A stretch of DNA of 64,000 bases from Nocardioides scoriae. GTDB taxonomy: Bacteria; Actinomycetota; Actinomycetes; Propionibacteriales; Nocardioidaceae. Location: positions 806,001-870,000 of the forward strand of contig NZ_LT629757.1 in assembly GCF_900104965.1 (NCBI RefSeq). The letters run 5' to 3'. Both the position numbers and the translations under genes were made by a program. Positions 10,348-21,260 of the stretch are shown here, in pieces (within the stretch, counting starts at the first letter, position 1; each line of letters opens with the position of its first letter). The notes under the pieces are model-generated. The model was not told the origin of the DNA. It was given only the letters and a program-made list of their open reading frames with translations, and did no database searches.

Positions 10348-11067
10348 CTACAGGGCGCTGGCGGCGTCCTCGTCGAGCCACCAGGTGCGGGGCTCGGCGG
10401 TGATGCCGCGGGCGGGGGTCTCGTGGACCGAGCCCTCGTCGGCCAGGGCGCGGGCGACGGCGTCGGCCTTGCCCGCGCCGGAGACCAGGAACCACACGGC
10501 GCGGGTGCGGTTGAGGGCCGCGAAGGTGAGGGTGATCCGCTCCGGCGGCGGCTTGGGGGAGTCGGTGACGCCGAGGGCGATGGCGTCGTCGACGTCGAGC
10601 TGGGGGTGATCGGGGAAGAGCGAGGCCACGTGGCCGTCGGGTCCCAGGCCGAGCAGCACGAGGTCGAACTCGCCGCCGCCGTGCTCCCGCACCGCCTGCT
10701 CGTACGCCGCCGCGGCCGCGTCGAGGTCGGGGTGGGCCTCGTCGGCGGCCGGCATGGCGTGCACGCGGAGCGCGTCGACGCCGACCACGTCGAGCAGGTC
10801 GCGCCCGACGCCCTTGTCGTTGCGGTCGGAGGAGTCGGCCGCCACGTAGCGCTCGTCGCCCCACCAGAAGTCGACGCGGGTCCAGTCCACGGCCGAGGAG
10901 TCGAGGGCGGCGACCGCGCGGTAGATCTCGTCGGCGATGGTGCCGCCGGTGAGCGCGACCGAGGGCACACGACCCTCGGCCTGCACCTCGGCCAGCCGGG
11001 TCACGAGGGCCTCGGCGACGGCCGAGGCCAGACCGGGGGCGTCGGGGTACCGCACGATGTCGACCAT
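10348..11067 (-). CDS. pgl: 6-phosphogluconolactonase
   Basis: Hydrolyses 6-phosphogluconolactone, the second step of the oxidative pentose phosphate pathway. The 239 residues show the family motifs SVALTGGTIADEIYRAV, VDFWWGDERYVAADSSDRN and GLGPDGHVASLFPDHP. It is the last gene of the tkt-tal-pgi-zwf-opcA-pgl operon, and its ATG overlaps the opcA stop. The 32-bp repeat array 2 abuts the stop codon. Confidence 0.94.
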   Translation of the reverse strand: MVDIVRYPDAPGLASAVAEALVTRLAEVQAEGRVPSVALTGGTIADEIYRAVAALDSSAVDWTRVDFWWGDERYVAADSSDRNDKGVGRDLLDVVGVDALRVHAMPAADEAHPDLDAAAAAYEQAVREHGGGEFDLVLLGLGPDGHVASLFPDHPQLDVDDAIALGVTDSPKPPPERITLTFAALNRTRAVWFLVSGAGKADAVARALADEGSVHETPARGITAEPRTWWLDEDAASAL

Positions 11068-11972
11068 CACTGCTCCAGCTTCGTCAGGCGCCGCGCGACC
11101 GCGGCGTAGATGTCGTCCTCGTCGAGCCGCCGCAGCTCCTCGGCCAGCAGCTCGGGGACCGTGCGGCGCTTCAGCGCCACCGGCCGGTCCGGCTGCCCGG
11201 GGGAGCGGAAGCTCGCGAGCAGGCCGTCCGGGCGGGTGATGCTGATCTCGCCCTCGGCCGTCGTCATGGTGACCTCGGTCAGTCCGGGGCCCTCGGAGGT
11301 GTGGCGGGCCACGTCGACGTGGAGGCACTCGGCCAGCCACGCGACGAGCAGGTCGGCGCTGGGGCTCACCTTCTCCGCGGTCACCGAGGCGGCGGAGACC
11401 TTCGAGGGGTGCTGGTCGAGCGCGGCGGCCAGCAGCGCCCGCCACGGCGTGAGGCGGGTCCAGGCGAGGTCCGTGTTGCCCTTGGCGTACGCCGCGCACT
11501 GGACGTGGATGGCCTTGGTGCGCGCCCTGGTGGCCGCGGCCGCGTCGGTGACCCGGCGCTGGGCCAGCCCGCCGAGCGGGTCGGCCGCCGGGTCGCGGGG
11601 GGCGTCGACCGGCCACCACACGGCGACGGGGGAGTCGGGCAGCAGCAGCGGGAGCACGACGGACTCGGGGTGCTTGACGACCTCGCCGTGGAGCCGGATC
11701 AGCGCGGTCTCGCCGCTCCACCCGGCGCCGGTGCCGACCTGGGCGTCGACCCGGCCGTGGCCACGGCCGTCGCCCAGGATCACGCCCAGCACCCGGGCGG
11801 GGTGCTCGTGGGACGCCTCGCGGGCGCACTCCATGGCCTGGGCGGCGTGCTCCTCGTCGACCACCACGACCAGCGTCATGACCATGCCCATCGCGGGGGA
11901 GCCGGCGCTCTTGCGCGCCTCCACCAGGGCGGCGGCGATCCCGGCCGAGCTGGTCCCGGTGAGCTCTCTCAT
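11067..11972 (-). CDS. opcA: Glucose-6-phosphate dehydrogenase assembly protein OpcA
   Basis: Allosteric and assembly partner of glucose-6-phosphate dehydrogenase in cyanobacteria and actinobacteria. The 301-residue protein shows the conserved early stretch TLVVVVDEEHAAQAMECAREASHEHPARVLGVI (split as TLVVVVDEE and ASHEHPARVLGVI) and the central LPDSPVAVWWPVDAPRDP. It overlaps both neighbours by ATGA: zwf upstream and pgl downstream. That coupling fits a partner made in step with Zwf. Confidence 0.93.
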   Translation of the reverse strand: MRELTGTSSAGIAAALVEARKSAGSPAMGMVMTLVVVVDEEHAAQAMECAREASHEHPARVLGVILGDGRGHGRVDAQVGTGAGWSGETALIRLHGEVVKHPESVVLPLLLPDSPVAVWWPVDAPRDPAADPLGGLAQRRVTDAAAATRARTKAIHVQCAAYAKGNTDLAWTRLTPWRALLAAALDQHPSKVSAASVTAEKVSPSADLLVAWLAECLHVDVARHTSEGPGLTEVTMTTAEGEISITRPDGLLASFRSPGQPDRPVALKRRTVPELLAEELRRLDEDDIYAAVARRLTKLEQ

Positions 11973-13540
11973 GGTCGCCTCCAGGCGCGGCCGTCGCGGG
12001 AAAGCATGGCGTCGGCAGACGCGGGTCCCCACTGGCCGGGGGCGTACTGGTCGATGCCGTCGCTCGAGCCGGCGTCCTGCCGGGCCCAGTGCGCGATCAC
12101 GGGGTCGAGGATCTTCCAGCTGAGCTCGACCTCGGCGTTCTGCGGGAACAGCGGCGGGTCGCCGAGCAGCACGTCGAGGATGAGCCGCTCGTAGGCCTCG
12201 GGGCTGGACTCGGTGAAGGAGCCGCCGTAGGCGAAGTCCATGTTGACGTCGCGGATCTCCATCGCGCCGCCGGGGACCTTGGAGCCGAACCTGATGGTCG
12301 CGCCCTCGTCGGGCTGGATCCGGAAGACGATGGCGTTCTGGGTCAGGTCCTCGGTGGCGGTCTCGGTGAACGGCAGGTGGGGCGCGCGCTTGAGCACGAC
12401 CGCGATCTCGGTGACGCGTCGTCCCAGCCGCTTGCCGTGGCGCAGGTAGAACGGCACCCCGGCCCAGCGGCGCGTCTCGACGTCGACCCGGATGGCGGCG
12501 AAGGTCTCGGTCGTCGAGGAGGCGTCGATGTCGTCCTCGTCGAGGTAGCCGATCACCTTCTCGCCGCCGGCCCAGCCCGCGGCGTACTGGCCCCGGGCGG
12601 TGTGGAGGTCGAGGCGGCGCGGCAGCACCACCGAGGAGAGCACCTTCTCCTTCTCGGCACGCAGGTTGGCGGCGTCGAAGGACAGCGGCTCCTCCATCGC
12701 GACCAGCGCGAGCAGCTGCAGCAGGTGGTTCTGGATGACGTCGCGCGCGGCGCCGATGCCGTCGTAGTAGCCCGCCCGGCCACCGATGCCGATGTCCTCG
12801 GCCATGGTGATCTGGACGTGGTCGACGTAGTGGCTGTTCCAGATCGGCTCGAACAGGTTGTTGGCGAAGCGCATCGCCAGGATGTTCTGGACCGTCTCCT
12901 TGCCCAGGTAGTGGTCGATGCGGAAGACCGACTCGGGCGGGAAGACGTCGTTGATGACCGCGTTGAGCTCGCGGGCCGACTCCAGGTCGTGCCCGAAGGG
13001 CTTCTCCACGACCACGCGGCGCCACGAGCCGTCGCCGCCGTCGGTCAGGCCGTGCTCCTGGAGCTGGCCGATGACGTCGCCGAAGAACTTGGGCGGGATC
13101 GAGAGGTAGAAGGCGTGGTTGCCGCCGGTGCCGCGCGAGACGTCGAGCTCCTCGATGGTGCGTCGCAGGGCGTCGAACTGCACGTCGTCGCCGAAGTCGC
13201 CCTGCACGAAGCGGAACCCCTCGGCCAGCTGCTTCCAGACCTCCTCGCGGAACTCCGTGCGGGCGTGGGCCCGCACCGAGTCGTGCACGATCTGGGCGAA
13301 GTCCTGGTCGGCCCAGTCGCGCCGGGCGTAGCCGACGAGGCTGAACCCCGGCGGCAGCAGCCCGCGGTTGGCCAGGTCGTAGATCGCCGGCATCACCTTC
13401 TTGCGGGCGAGGTCGCCCGTGACGCCGAACAGCACCAGGCCGCAGGGCCCGGCGATGCGGGGCAGCCGCCGGTCGGCCGGGTCGCGCAACGGGTTGACCG
13501 GGGCGGGCGTGCCCCCCGCCGTGGTGCCGGCGACCGTCAC
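11969..13540 (-). CDS. zwf: Glucose-6-phosphate 1-dehydrogenase
   Basis: Oxidises glucose 6-phosphate with NADP, the entry step of the oxidative pentose phosphate pathway and a main NADPH source. The 523 residues include the N-terminal nucleotide site [14 protein letters not shown], the active-site motif RIDHYLGKE, and [10 protein letters not shown] near the C-terminus. The GTG at 13540 overlaps the pgi stop (GTGA), and its own stop overlaps the opcA start. Direct coupling with opcA supports co-assembly. Confidence 0.96.
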   Translation of the reverse strand: MTVAGTTAGGTPAPVNPLRDPADRRLPRIAGPCGLVLFGVTGDLARKKVMPAIYDLANRGLLPPGFSLVGYARRDWADQDFAQIVHDSVRAHARTEFREEVWKQLAEGFRFVQGDFGDDVQFDALRRTIEELDVSRGTGGNHAFYLSIPPKFFGDVIGQLQEHGLTDGGDGSWRRVVVEKPFGHDLESARELNAVINDVFPPESVFRIDHYLGKETVQNILAMRFANNLFEPIWNSHYVDHVQITMAEDIGIGGRAGYYDGIGAARDVIQNHLLQLLALVAMEEPLSFDAANLRAEKEKVLSSVVLPRRLDLHTARGQYAAGWAGGEKVIGYLDEDDIDASSTTETFAAIRVDVETRRWAGVPFYLRHGKRLGRRVTEIAVVLKRAPHLPFTETATEDLTQNAIVFRIQPDEGATIRFGSKVPGGAMEIRDVNMDFAYGGSFTESSPEAYERLILDVLLGDPPLFPQNAEVELSWKILDPVIAHWARQDAGSSDGIDQYAPGQWGPASADAMLSRDGRAWRRP

Positions 13541-15216
13541 CGGCTCCGGTGCTCTCGGTAGTAGGCGATGAGCGCCCGGGTCGAGGCGTCCTGCTCCTCC
13601 AGCGCGGCGGGGTCGCCGTCGATGGCCGGACCGACCTGCTGCGCCAGCTGCTTGCCGAGCTCCACGCCCCACTGGTCGAAGGAGTCGATGCCCCAGACCA
13701 CGCCCTGCGTGAAGGTCACGTGCTCGTAGAGCGCGACCAGCTGGCCCAGCACCGACGGGGTCAGCGCGGGAGCCATGATCGAGGCGGTCGGCCGGTTGCC
13801 GGTGAAGACCCGGGCCGGGACGATCGCCTCGGCCGTGCCCTCGGCCCGCACCTCGTCGGCGGTCTTGCCGAACGCCAGCGCGCGGGTCTGGGCCAGGAAG
13901 TTGGCCAGGAACAGCTCGTGGACGTCGACCTCGCCGTCGGCCAGCGGGTAGCTGGGCTCGGCGAAGGCGATGAAGTCGGCGGGCACGAGCCGGGTGCCCT
14001 GGTGGATCAGCTGGTAGAACGCGTGCTGGCCGTTGGTGCCGGGCTCGCCCCAGAAGATCTCGCCGGTCTCGGTGGAGACCGGGCTGCCGTCCCACCGCAC
14101 GCCCTTGCCGTTGGACTCCATCGTCAGCTGCTGGAGGTACGCCGGGAAGCGGTGCAGCAGCTGGGAGTACGGCAGCACCGCGTGGCTCTCGGCGCCGAGG
14201 AAGTTGGTGTACCAGACGTTGAGCAGGCCCATCAGCGCCGGCACGTTGTGCGCCAGGTCGGTGGTCCGGAAGTGCTCGTCGAGGGTGTGGAAGCCGTCGA
14301 GGAACTCCGCGAACCGCTCCGGCCCCACGGCCAGCACCAGCGAGGTGCCGATGGCCGAGTCGAGCGAGTAGCGCCCGCCGACCCAGTCCCAGAACCCGAA
14401 GGCGTTGTCGGGGTCGATGCCGAAGTCGGCGACCTTGTCGAGCGCGGTCGAGACCGCGACGAAGTGCTTCGCCACGGCGTCGTCGCCGGCCGCGTCACCC
14501 AGGCCGTCGAGCAGCCAGGCCTTGCACAGCCGGGCGTTCGTCAGCGTCTCGAGCGTCCCGAAGGTCTTGCTGGAGACGATGAACAGCGTCGAGGCCGGGT
14601 CGAGCCCGGCGAGGGTGGTGGCCGCGTCGGTGGGGTCGATGTTGCTGATGAAGCGGCACTCCAGCCCCTCCTGGCGGTACGCCGCGAGCGCCTCGTAGGC
14701 CATCACCGGGCCGAGGTCGGAGCCCCCGATCCCGATGTTGACGACCGTGCGGATGCGCTCGCCCGTGACGCCGGTCCACTCGCCGCTGCGGACCTTCTCG
14801 GCGAAGGCGTAGACCCGCTGCAGCACCTCGTGGACGGCGGGCACCACGTCGGTGCCGTCGACCTCGAGCGATGCCCCGGCCGGCAGCCGCAGCGCGGTGT
14901 GGAGCACCGCCCGGTCCTCGGTGACGTTGATGTGCTCGCCGGCGAACATCGCCGAGCGCCGCTCCTCGAGCCCGACCTCGCCGGCCAGGGCCAGCAGCGT
15001 CTCCACCAGGTCCTCGTCGAGGAGCGCCTTGGAGAGGTCGACGTGGAGGTCACCGGCCGTGAAGGTGAGGCGATCGACGCGGTCGGGGTCGTCGGCGAAC
15101 CAGGCGCGCAGGTCGGGGGCGAACCCGTCCGCACGTGCCTGGAGCCGAGCCCAGGACGGCGTGGTGGTGGGGTCGACGGGGGCGCCGGCCCCGCGACCGT
15201 CCTGGGCTGCGCTCAT
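13537..15216 (-). CDS. pgi: Glucose-6-phosphate isomerase
   Basis: Interconverts glucose 6-phosphate and fructose 6-phosphate. The 559-residue SIS-fold enzyme shows [27 protein letters not shown] and the signature [17 protein letters not shown] near the C-terminus. The ATG at 15216 overlaps the tal stop and the stop overlaps zwf. Its placement inside the pentose phosphate operon ties recycling of fructose 6-phosphate back to Zwf. Confidence 0.96.
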   Translation of the reverse strand: MSAAQDGRGAGAPVDPTTTPSWARLQARADGFAPDLRAWFADDPDRVDRLTFTAGDLHVDLSKALLDEDLVETLLALAGEVGLEERRSAMFAGEHINVTEDRAVLHTALRLPAGASLEVDGTDVVPAVHEVLQRVYAFAEKVRSGEWTGVTGERIRTVVNIGIGGSDLGPVMAYEALAAYRQEGLECRFISNIDPTDAATTLAGLDPASTLFIVSSKTFGTLETLTNARLCKAWLLDGLGDAAGDDAVAKHFVAVSTALDKVADFGIDPDNAFGFWDWVGGRYSLDSAIGTSLVLAVGPERFAEFLDGFHTLDEHFRTTDLAHNVPALMGLLNVWYTNFLGAESHAVLPYSQLLHRFPAYLQQLTMESNGKGVRWDGSPVSTETGEIFWGEPGTNGQHAFYQLIHQGTRLVPADFIAFAEPSYPLADGEVDVHELFLANFLAQTRALAFGKTADEVRAEGTAEAIVPARVFTGNRPTASIMAPALTPSVLGQLVALYEHVTFTQGVVWGIDSFDQWGVELGKQLAQQVGPAIDGDPAALEEQDASTRALIAYYREHRSR

Positions 15217-16316
15217 CGGGCCGCAGCGTCGAGCTGGCCCTGGACCGTCTTGAGCAGGTCGCCCCAGGCGGACTCGAACTTCTCCACGCCCTCGCGCTCG
15301 ACGGTGGCGATCACGTCGTCGTAGTCGACGCCGGCGGCGGCCAGCGCGTCCATGACCTGGCGCGCGTCGGCGTAGTTCGGGCGCACCCGGTCGCCGAGGA
15401 TCTCGCCGTGGTCCTTGGTGGCTTCCAGGGTCTTGCCCGGCATGGTGTTGACGGTGTTCTCGACGCACAGCTCCACGACGTACATCGTGTCGGGGAGGGT
15501 GGGGTCCTTGACGCCGGTCGAGGCCCACAGCGGGCGCTGCTTGCGGGCGCCGGCGGCCTCGAGGGCCTCCCAGCGCTCGCCGGTGAAGAACTCCTCGAAG
15601 GCCTGGTAGGCCAGGCGTGCGTTGGCCACGCCGGCCTTGCCCTTGAGCGAGGTGTCGGCGCCCGACTTCTCGATGCGGTTGTCGATCTCGGTGTCGACGC
15701 GCGAGACGAAGAAGCTCGCGACCGACTCGATCTTGGACAGGTCGTGGCCGTTGGCCTGGGCCTTCTCGAGGCCGGTGACGTAGGCCTCCATGACCGACCG
15801 GTAGCGCTCGAGACCGAAGATCAGGGTCACGTTGACGCTGATGCCCTCGCCCAGGGTGTCGGAGATGGCCGGGCCGCCCTCGGTGGTCGCCGGGATCTTG
15901 ATGAGCACGTTGTCGCGGCCGACCTCGGCCGCGAGCTCCTTGGCCGAGGCGAAGGTGGCGTCGCGGTCGTGGGCCAGCAGCGGCGAGACCTCGATGGACA
16001 CGCGGCCGTCGACGCCGTTGGTGGCCTCGAAGACGGGCTTGAGGACGTCGCAGGCGCGCCGCACGTCGGTGGTGGTGAGGGCGAAGACGGTGGCGTCGAC
16101 GTCGGCGCCCTGGGCGGCGAGCTCGCGCACCTGCTCGTTGTACTTCTCGCCCTTGGCCAGCGCCGAGGCGAAGATCGAGGGGTTGGTGGTGACGCCCACG
16201 ACGTGGTCCTCGTCGATGAGGCGCTGGAGCTCGCCCTCCTCGATGAGCTCGCGCGAGAGGTCGTCGAGCCAGATGGAGACTCCGGCGTTGGACAGGTCCT
16301 GCAAGTGGTCGGTCAT
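15213..16316 (-). CDS. tal: Transaldolase
   Basis: Transfers a dihydroxyacetone unit between sugar phosphates in the non-oxidative pentose phosphate pathway. The 367-residue length is that of the actinobacterial and cyanobacterial long form. [13 protein letters not shown] lies near the N-terminus, and the Schiff-base lysine is in [12 protein letters not shown]. In some actinobacteria tal and pgi are fused; here they remain two genes that overlap by 4 nt. Confidence 0.95.
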   Translation of the reverse strand: MTDHLQDLSNAGVSIWLDDLSRELIEEGELQRLIDEDHVVGVTTNPSIFASALAKGEKYNEQVRELAAQGADVDATVFALTTTDVRRACDVLKPVFEATNGVDGRVSIEVSPLLAHDRDATFASAKELAAEVGRDNVLIKIPATTEGGPAISDTLGEGISVNVTLIFGLERYRSVMEAYVTGLEKAQANGHDLSKIESVASFFVSRVDTEIDNRIEKSGADTSLKGKAGVANARLAYQAFEEFFTGERWEALEAAGARKQRPLWASTGVKDPTLPDTMYVVELCVENTVNTMPGKTLEATKDHGEILGDRVRPNYADARQVMDALAAAGVDYDDVIATVEREGVEKFESAWGDLLKTVQGQLDAAAR

Positions 16317-16383
16317 GTGTTCCTCCCCGGAACTGGCCCCTGGGGGACCGGTGGTTGTCTGGTCGCGGTCAGCGGGTCGGCGA

Positions 16384-18486
16384 TCAGCCCGTGGCCACGC
16401 GGATGCTGTCCTCGGCCGCGGCGGCGACGGCCTCCGCGGTGATGCCGAACTCGCGGTAGATCCGCTGGTAGTCGGCCGAGGCGCCGTAGTGCTCCAGCGA
16501 CACGATCTTGCCGTGGTCGCCGACGATCTCGCGCCAGCCCTGGGCCACCCCGGCCTCGACGGCCACGCGGGCCTTGAGGGTGGGCGGGATGACCGTCTCG
16601 CGGTAGGCCGGCTCCTGCTCGTCGAACCACTCACGGCAGGGCATCGAGACCACACGGGCCTGAACGCCCTGCTCGGCCAGGATCTTCCGCGCCTCGACGG
16701 CGAGCTGCAGCTCCGAGCCGGTGCCGATCAGCACCACGTCGGGGGTGCCGTCCTCGGCGTCGAGCAGCACGTAGCCGCCCTTGGAGACGTCGTCGAGCCC
16801 GGCGTAGCCGTCGGTGCCGCGGGGGTACGTCGGGACGTTCTGGCGGGTCAGGACGATGCCGGCCGGTCGGTCGTGGTTCTCGATGATCTTCTTCCACACC
16901 GCGGCGGTCTCGTTGGCGTCCGCGGGGCGCACGACGTCGAGGCCCGGGATGGCCCGCAGGGCCGCGAGGTGCTCGATGGGCTGGTGGGTCGGTCCGTCCT
17001 CGCCGAGGCCGATCGAGTCGTGGGTCCACACGTAGGTCACCGGCAGCTGCATCAGCGCCGCGAGCCGCACGGCACCGCGCATGTAGTCGGAGAACGTGAG
17101 GAAGGTGCCGCCGAAGACGCGGGTGTCGCCGTGCGCGGCGATGCCGTTCATGATCGCGCCCATGCCGTGCTCGCGGATGCCGAAGTGGAGCACGCGACCG
17201 CCGTGGGGGTCGGCCTTCCACATCTTGGTGGCGCGGTCCTCCGGGATGAAGGAGGCGGCGCCCTCGATGGTGGTGTTGTTGGACTCGGCGAGGTCCGCCG
17301 AGCCGCCCCAGAACTCGGGGAGCTTGGCGGCGATCGCCTGGATCACGGCGCCCGACGCCTTGCGGGTGGCCACGCCCTTGGGGTCGGCCTCGAAGACCGG
17401 GAAGTCGGCATCCCACCCGTCGGGGAGGGTGTGGCTCTTCATCCGGTGCAGCAGCTCGGCGCGGTCGGGGTGCTTCTTCGACCACGCGGCGTACTTCTGG
17501 TCCCACTCGTTCCCGTAGGTCGTGCCTCGGTCCCGCAGGGCGCGGGTGTGGGCGATGACGTCGGCCGGGACCTCGAAGGTCTGGTCGGGGTCGAAGCCCA
17601 TGACCTTCTTGGTGGCGGCGACCTCGTCGGCGCCCAGGGCCGAGCCGTGCGACTTGCCGGTGCCCTGGAGGTTGGGCGCGGGCCAGGCGATGATCGTCTT
17701 GAGCCGGATGAAGCTGGGTCGGTCGGTGACCTCGCGGGCCGCGACGATGGCGTCGTGGAGGGCGTGGACGTCCTCCTTGTACTCCTTGCCGCCGTTGGTC
17801 CAGTCGACGGTCTGCACGTGCCAGCCGTAGGCCTCGTAGCGGGCGGCCACGTCCTCGGTGAAGGCGATGTTGGTGTCGTCCTCGATCGAGATCTGGTTGT
17901 CGTCGTAGATCAGGGTGAGGTTGCCCAGCTTCTGGGTGCCGGCGATCGAGGAGGCCTCGGCGCTGACGCCCTCCTCCAGGTCGCCGTCGGAGCACAGCGC
18001 GTAGACGTGCTGGTCGAAGGGCGACTCGCCGCGCTTGGACTCGGGGTCGAACATCCCGCGCTGGCGGCGGGCGGCCATCGCGAAGCCGACCGCGTTGCCC
18101 ACGCCCTGACCCAGGGGGCCGGTGGTCGTCTCGACGCCGGCGGTGTGGCCGTACTCCGGGTGGCCCGGGGTCTTGGAGCCCCAGGTGCGCAGCGACTTGA
18201 GGTCCTCGAGCTCCAGGCCCCACCCACCCAGGAACAGCTGGATGTAGAGGGTGAGGCTCGAGTGGCCGCACGACAGGACGAAGCGGTCGCGCGAGATCCA
18301 GTCGGGGTCGGCCGGGTCGTGGCGCATCACCTTCTGGAAGAGCAGGTACGCCGCGGGCGCCAGGCTCATCGCGGTTCCGGGGTGGCCGTTGCCGACCTTC
18401 TGCACGCTGTCCATGGCCAGCACGCGGACGGTGTCGACCGCCTTGTCGTCCAGCTCGGTCCAGTCGAGGCTCTTGCTCGTGGGCAC
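16384..18486 (-). CDS. tkt: Transketolase
   Basis: Thiamine-diphosphate enzyme moving two-carbon units between sugar phosphates. The 700 residues show the substrate His region [11 protein letters not shown], the ThDP/Mg site [16 protein letters not shown], and the pyrimidine-domain stretch [16 protein letters not shown] followed by [20 protein letters not shown]. It heads the pentose phosphate operon; tal starts 67 nt further on, the only sizeable gap in the operon. The start is GTG with GAGAGGA upstream. Confidence 0.97.
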   Translation of the reverse strand: MPTSKSLDWTELDDKAVDTVRVLAMDSVQKVGNGHPGTAMSLAPAAYLLFQKVMRHDPADPDWISRDRFVLSCGHSSLTLYIQLFLGGWGLELEDLKSLRTWGSKTPGHPEYGHTAGVETTTGPLGQGVGNAVGFAMAARRQRGMFDPESKRGESPFDQHVYALCSDGDLEEGVSAEASSIAGTQKLGNLTLIYDDNQISIEDDTNIAFTEDVAARYEAYGWHVQTVDWTNGGKEYKEDVHALHDAIVAAREVTDRPSFIRLKTIIAWPAPNLQGTGKSHGSALGADEVAATKKVMGFDPDQTFEVPADVIAHTRALRDRGTTYGNEWDQKYAAWSKKHPDRAELLHRMKSHTLPDGWDADFPVFEADPKGVATRKASGAVIQAIAAKLPEFWGGSADLAESNNTTIEGAASFIPEDRATKMWKADPHGGRVLHFGIREHGMGAIMNGIAAHGDTRVFGGTFLTFSDYMRGAVRLAALMQLPVTYVWTHDSIGLGEDGPTHQPIEHLAALRAIPGLDVVRPADANETAAVWKKIIENHDRPAGIVLTRQNVPTYPRGTDGYAGLDDVSKGGYVLLDAEDGTPDVVLIGTGSELQLAVEARKILAEQGVQARVVSMPCREWFDEQEPAYRETVIPPTLKARVAVEAGVAQGWREIVGDHGKIVSLEHYGASADYQRIYREFGITAEAVAAAAEDSIRVATG

Positions 18487-18518
18487 GGTGGGGGATCCTC
18501 TCGTCGGGCGTCGAGTCG

Positions 18519-18524
18519 AGCCTA
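18519..18524 (-). promoter_or_regulatory. Probable -10 hexamer of the tkt operon
   Basis: TAGGCT on the minus strand, about 32 nt before the tkt GTG, leaving a leader with GAGAGGA as ribosome binding site. It lies in the 206-nt divergent gap between tkt and ctaB. Confidence 0.4.
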
Positions 18525-18583
18525 GTGCGGGCTCAGGACCCAGGTCACGTCCGGCGGGTTCGTGGGACGACGGGGTGCCCGTC

Positions 18584-18589
18584 TAGACT
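18584..18589 (+). promoter_or_regulatory. Possible -10 hexamer of ctaB
   Basis: TAGACT on the plus strand in the tkt/ctaB divergent gap, about 100 nt before the ctaB GTG. No convincing -35 was found, so this is a weak call. Confidence 0.3.
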
Positions 18590-18692
18590 CGACCCGAGTG
18601 GTACCCGATCCGGGTCCCCGCACCACCGGTGACGAGCGCCACGCCCGTCGCCGCCGCCCGTTCCCCCGCACGCCACCGAAGGCGAGGCCCGT

Positions 18693-19634
18693 GTGACCGC
18701 CCTCCACTCCGAGGTGTCCGCGGACGCGTCCACCTCGGGACGGGCGAGCTGGCGCGACGTCGTGGGCGCGTACGTCGGGCTCACCAAGCCCCGCGTCATC
18801 GAGCTGCTGCTCCTGACCACGGTGCCCGTGATGTTCTTCGCCCAGCGCGGCGTGCCGCCCCTGGGCCTGGTCGTGGCCACCGTCGTCGGCGGCACGCTCT
18901 CGGCCGGCGCGGCCAACTCGCTCAACTGCGTGTGGGACCGCGACATCGACGAGCAGATGCGCCGCACCCGTCGGCGGGCGCTGCCGCGCCACATCGTGAC
19001 GCCGCGCGCCGCCCTGGTCTTCGGCCTCACCATGATGGTGGTCTCGACCCTGGTCCTGGGCTTCCTCGTCAACTGGCTCTCGGCCGGGCTGGCGCTCGCG
19101 GCCAACGCGTTCTACCTCTTCGGCTACACGATGGTGCTCAAGCGGCGCACCACCCAGAACATCGTCTGGGGCGGGATCGCCGGGTGCTTCCCGACCCTGA
19201 TCGGCTGGACGGCCGTCACGGGGGAGCTGGCCTGGACACCGGTCGTGCTGTTCCTGGTGGTGTTCTTCTGGACGCCCCCGCACACCTGGGCGCTGGCGAT
19301 GCGCTACCGCGAGGACTACGCGCGGGTCGCGGTGCCGATGCTGCCCGTGGTCAAGGACGCCGAGGGCGTCGCGCGCCAGATCGTCGCCTACTCCTGGGTG
19401 ACCGTCGCGGTCTCCCTGGCGCTGTGGCCCGTCGCGGGCACCGGCCTGGTCTACCCCGTGGTGGCCCTGGTGCTCGGCGCCGTGTTCCTGGTCGAGGCGC
19501 ACCTGATGTGGCGCCGCGCCCGGGTGAGCGACGAGCTGGCCGAGGTGCGCCCCATGCGCCTGTTCCACTGGTCCAACATGTACCTCTCGCTGCTCTTCGT
19601 CGCCGTCGCGATCGACCCGCTGCTGCGTCGCTGA
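18693..19634 (+). CDS. ctaB: Protoheme IX farnesyltransferase (haem o synthase)
   Basis: UbiA-family membrane enzyme that adds a farnesyl chain to haem b, giving haem o for cytochrome oxidase. The 313 residues contain about eight or nine transmembrane helices. The prenyl-diphosphate site is [18 protein letters not shown], the N-x3-D-x3-D pattern of the family; the second region includes [26 protein letters not shown]. The GTG start is preceded by a GC-rich leader. The partner haem a synthase lies about 0.7 kb downstream on the other strand. Confidence 0.95.
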   Translation: MTALHSEVSADASTSGRASWRDVVGAYVGLTKPRVIELLLLTTVPVMFFAQRGVPPLGLVVATVVGGTLSAGAANSLNCVWDRDIDEQMRRTRRRALPRHIVTPRAALVFGLTMMVVSTLVLGFLVNWLSAGLALAANAFYLFGYTMVLKRRTTQNIVWGGIAGCFPTLIGWTAVTGELAWTPVVLFLVVFFWTPPHTWALAMRYREDYARVAVPMLPVVKDAEGVARQIVAYSWVTVAVSLALWPVAGTGLVYPVVALVLGAVFLVEAHLMWRRARVSDELAEVRPMRLFHWSNMYLSLLFVAVAIDPLLRR

Positions 19635-19687
19635 GGTCGCCGGGAGGTCGCCGGGCCGTCGCCGAGGGGTCGCAGCCCCGAGGTCCG

Positions 19688-20227
19688 TCAGCGGCCGGTG
19701 TCGAGCTCGTCCAGGACACCTGCGAGCAGGGCCCCGGCCCGGTCCAGCGCGGCCGGCTCGCCGCCGCTGCCCTGCACCCGTGCGGTGAGGACCTCGCGGC
19801 CGCGCTGCACCGCGACGCTGGCGGTGTCGGTGCCCTGGCGCGTCGCGGCGCCGGCGCAGGTGGCGTCGGCCCCCGCGACCTCGAAGCCGCGGGGCTCGGC
19901 CAGGCGGGTGCGGTCGATGGCGTCGCACTGCGAGGTCCACACGGTCGTGGCGGGGCCCTGGTCCTCGAGCTGGAGCCAGGTCACCACGGCCCGCACCTCG
20001 GGGCCGGAGGTCGAGCCGAGCGCGCACACCGCGCGCGGGTCGCCGCTGTCGTCGCTGCTGCCGGAGGCCTCGAGGCCGCGGGAGACCGACGCGGGCACCA
20101 GGGCGCACAGGTCGGCGGGCGCGGCCGGGGGCACGGCCTCCAGGGCCGGCCCGTCGTCGTCACCGCCACCGCAGCCGGCGAGGAGCAGCAGGGCCACCAG
20201 GCCCACCAGGGTCGATCGTGCGGCCAC
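19688..20227 (-). CDS. Secreted lipoprotein, DUF3558-like
   Basis: A 179-residue predicted lipoprotein: a hydrophobic signal (VGLVALLLLAGC) ends in the lipobox LAGC, so Cys18 would be lipidated and the protein held on the outer face of the membrane. The mature part contains several Cys residues (DLCALVP, RAVCALG, SQCDAID, ATCAGAA), a pattern like the DUF3558 lipoproteins. GAGGAG precedes the GTG start. It lies between ctaB and ctaA, but no role in oxidase assembly can be inferred. Confidence 0.75.
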   Translation of the reverse strand: MAARSTLVGLVALLLLAGCGGGDDDGPALEAVPPAAPADLCALVPASVSRGLEASGSSDDSGDPRAVCALGSTSGPEVRAVVTWLQLEDQGPATTVWTSQCDAIDRTRLAEPRGFEVAGADATCAGAATRQGTDTASVAVQRGREVLTARVQGSGGEPAALDRAGALLAGVLDELDTGR

Positions 20228-20360
20228 ACCGTCTCCTCGGGCGCGTCAGGGCTCCTCGGGCGTCGAGAACCGGCACATCACACCACAGCCGCGCCCGGGC
20301 GCGGGGGAGTTCGGCGGCGGTCCTTGCGGGCAGCTCTGGCCTCGTCGCCCCCACGCCCGC

Positions 20361-21260
20361 TCAGGCGTGCTCGCGCTCGCCCTCCAGGACGCTCAGCAGC
20401 GCCCAGGTGACGACGGCGGCGATCACGGCCGCGCCGAAGAGATGGATCCCGACGAGCACCTCGGGCAGGTCGGTGAAGTACTGCACGAAGCCGACCAGGC
20501 CCTGGGCCAGCTCGACGGCCAGCAGCGTGGCCACCGCCCGCCTGGTGGCGCGCCCGGCCCCGGTGGCGCTCAGCGCCAGCAGCAGGCCGACGGTCAGCCC
20601 GACGAGCAGGAACACCACGTCGGCGTGCAGCTGGGACAGCTGCAGCGGGTCGAGGCCGTTGCGCGGGGAGTCGGCGTCACCCGCGTGCGGCCCCGAGCCG
20701 GTCACGACGGTGCCGACGTAGAGCACCACCCACGACACGGCGTACGTCGCCCAGGCGAGCGCGGCCAGCCCGCGCGGGCCGCCGCCCCGGGTCGGTCGGT
20801 CCCGGTCGATGCGCCACAGGTAGAGCACGGCGACGCTGATCATCGCCAGGGAGAGCAGCAGGTGCAGCGACACGATCCAGGGGTTGAGGTCGGTCAGCAC
20901 GGTGATGCCGCCGACGACCGCCTGCCCGGGCACCCCGAGGGCCAGCACGATCGCCAGGAACCGCAGCACCCGGCGGCGCGACTGCCAGGCGCTGACCAGG
21001 GTGGCGATCGCGACGGCCGCCAGCACGAAGGTCAGCAGCCGGTTGCCGAACTCCAGGGCGCCGTGCAGCCCGAGCTCGCCGTGCGCCCGGAACGAGGTGT
21101 CGGTGCAGCGCGGCCAGGTGGGGCAGCCCAGGCCGGAGCCGGTGAGGCGCACGGCACCGCCGGTCACCACGATGCCGATGTTGGCCACCAGGCTGGCCCA
21201 GCCGAGGCGGCGCAGCCAGGGGTGGTCACCGAGGGCGGACAGGACCGATCGCACGTTCAC
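20361..21260 (-). CDS. ctaA: Haem a synthase (COX15/CtaA family)
   Basis: Membrane enzyme that oxidises the haem o C8 methyl group to the formyl group of haem a for cytochrome aa3 oxidase. The 299-residue protein has about eight transmembrane helices in two four-helix halves. Family marks are VVTGGAVRLTGSGLGCPTWP with the conserved Cys, the haem-ligand stretches GALEFGNRLL and IVSLHLLLSLAM, and a second LSQLHADVVF. The GTG at 21260 overlaps the stop of the upstream ABC permease gene (GTGA). Confidence 0.93.
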   Translation of the reverse strand: MNVRSVLSALGDHPWLRRLGWASLVANIGIVVTGGAVRLTGSGLGCPTWPRCTDTSFRAHGELGLHGALEFGNRLLTFVLAAVAIATLVSAWQSRRRVLRFLAIVLALGVPGQAVVGGITVLTDLNPWIVSLHLLLSLAMISVAVLYLWRIDRDRPTRGGGPRGLAALAWATYAVSWVVLYVGTVVTGSGPHAGDADSPRNGLDPLQLSQLHADVVFLLVGLTVGLLLALSATGAGRATRRAVATLLAVELAQGLVGFVQYFTDLPEVLVGIHLFGAAVIAAVVTWALLSVLEGEREHA

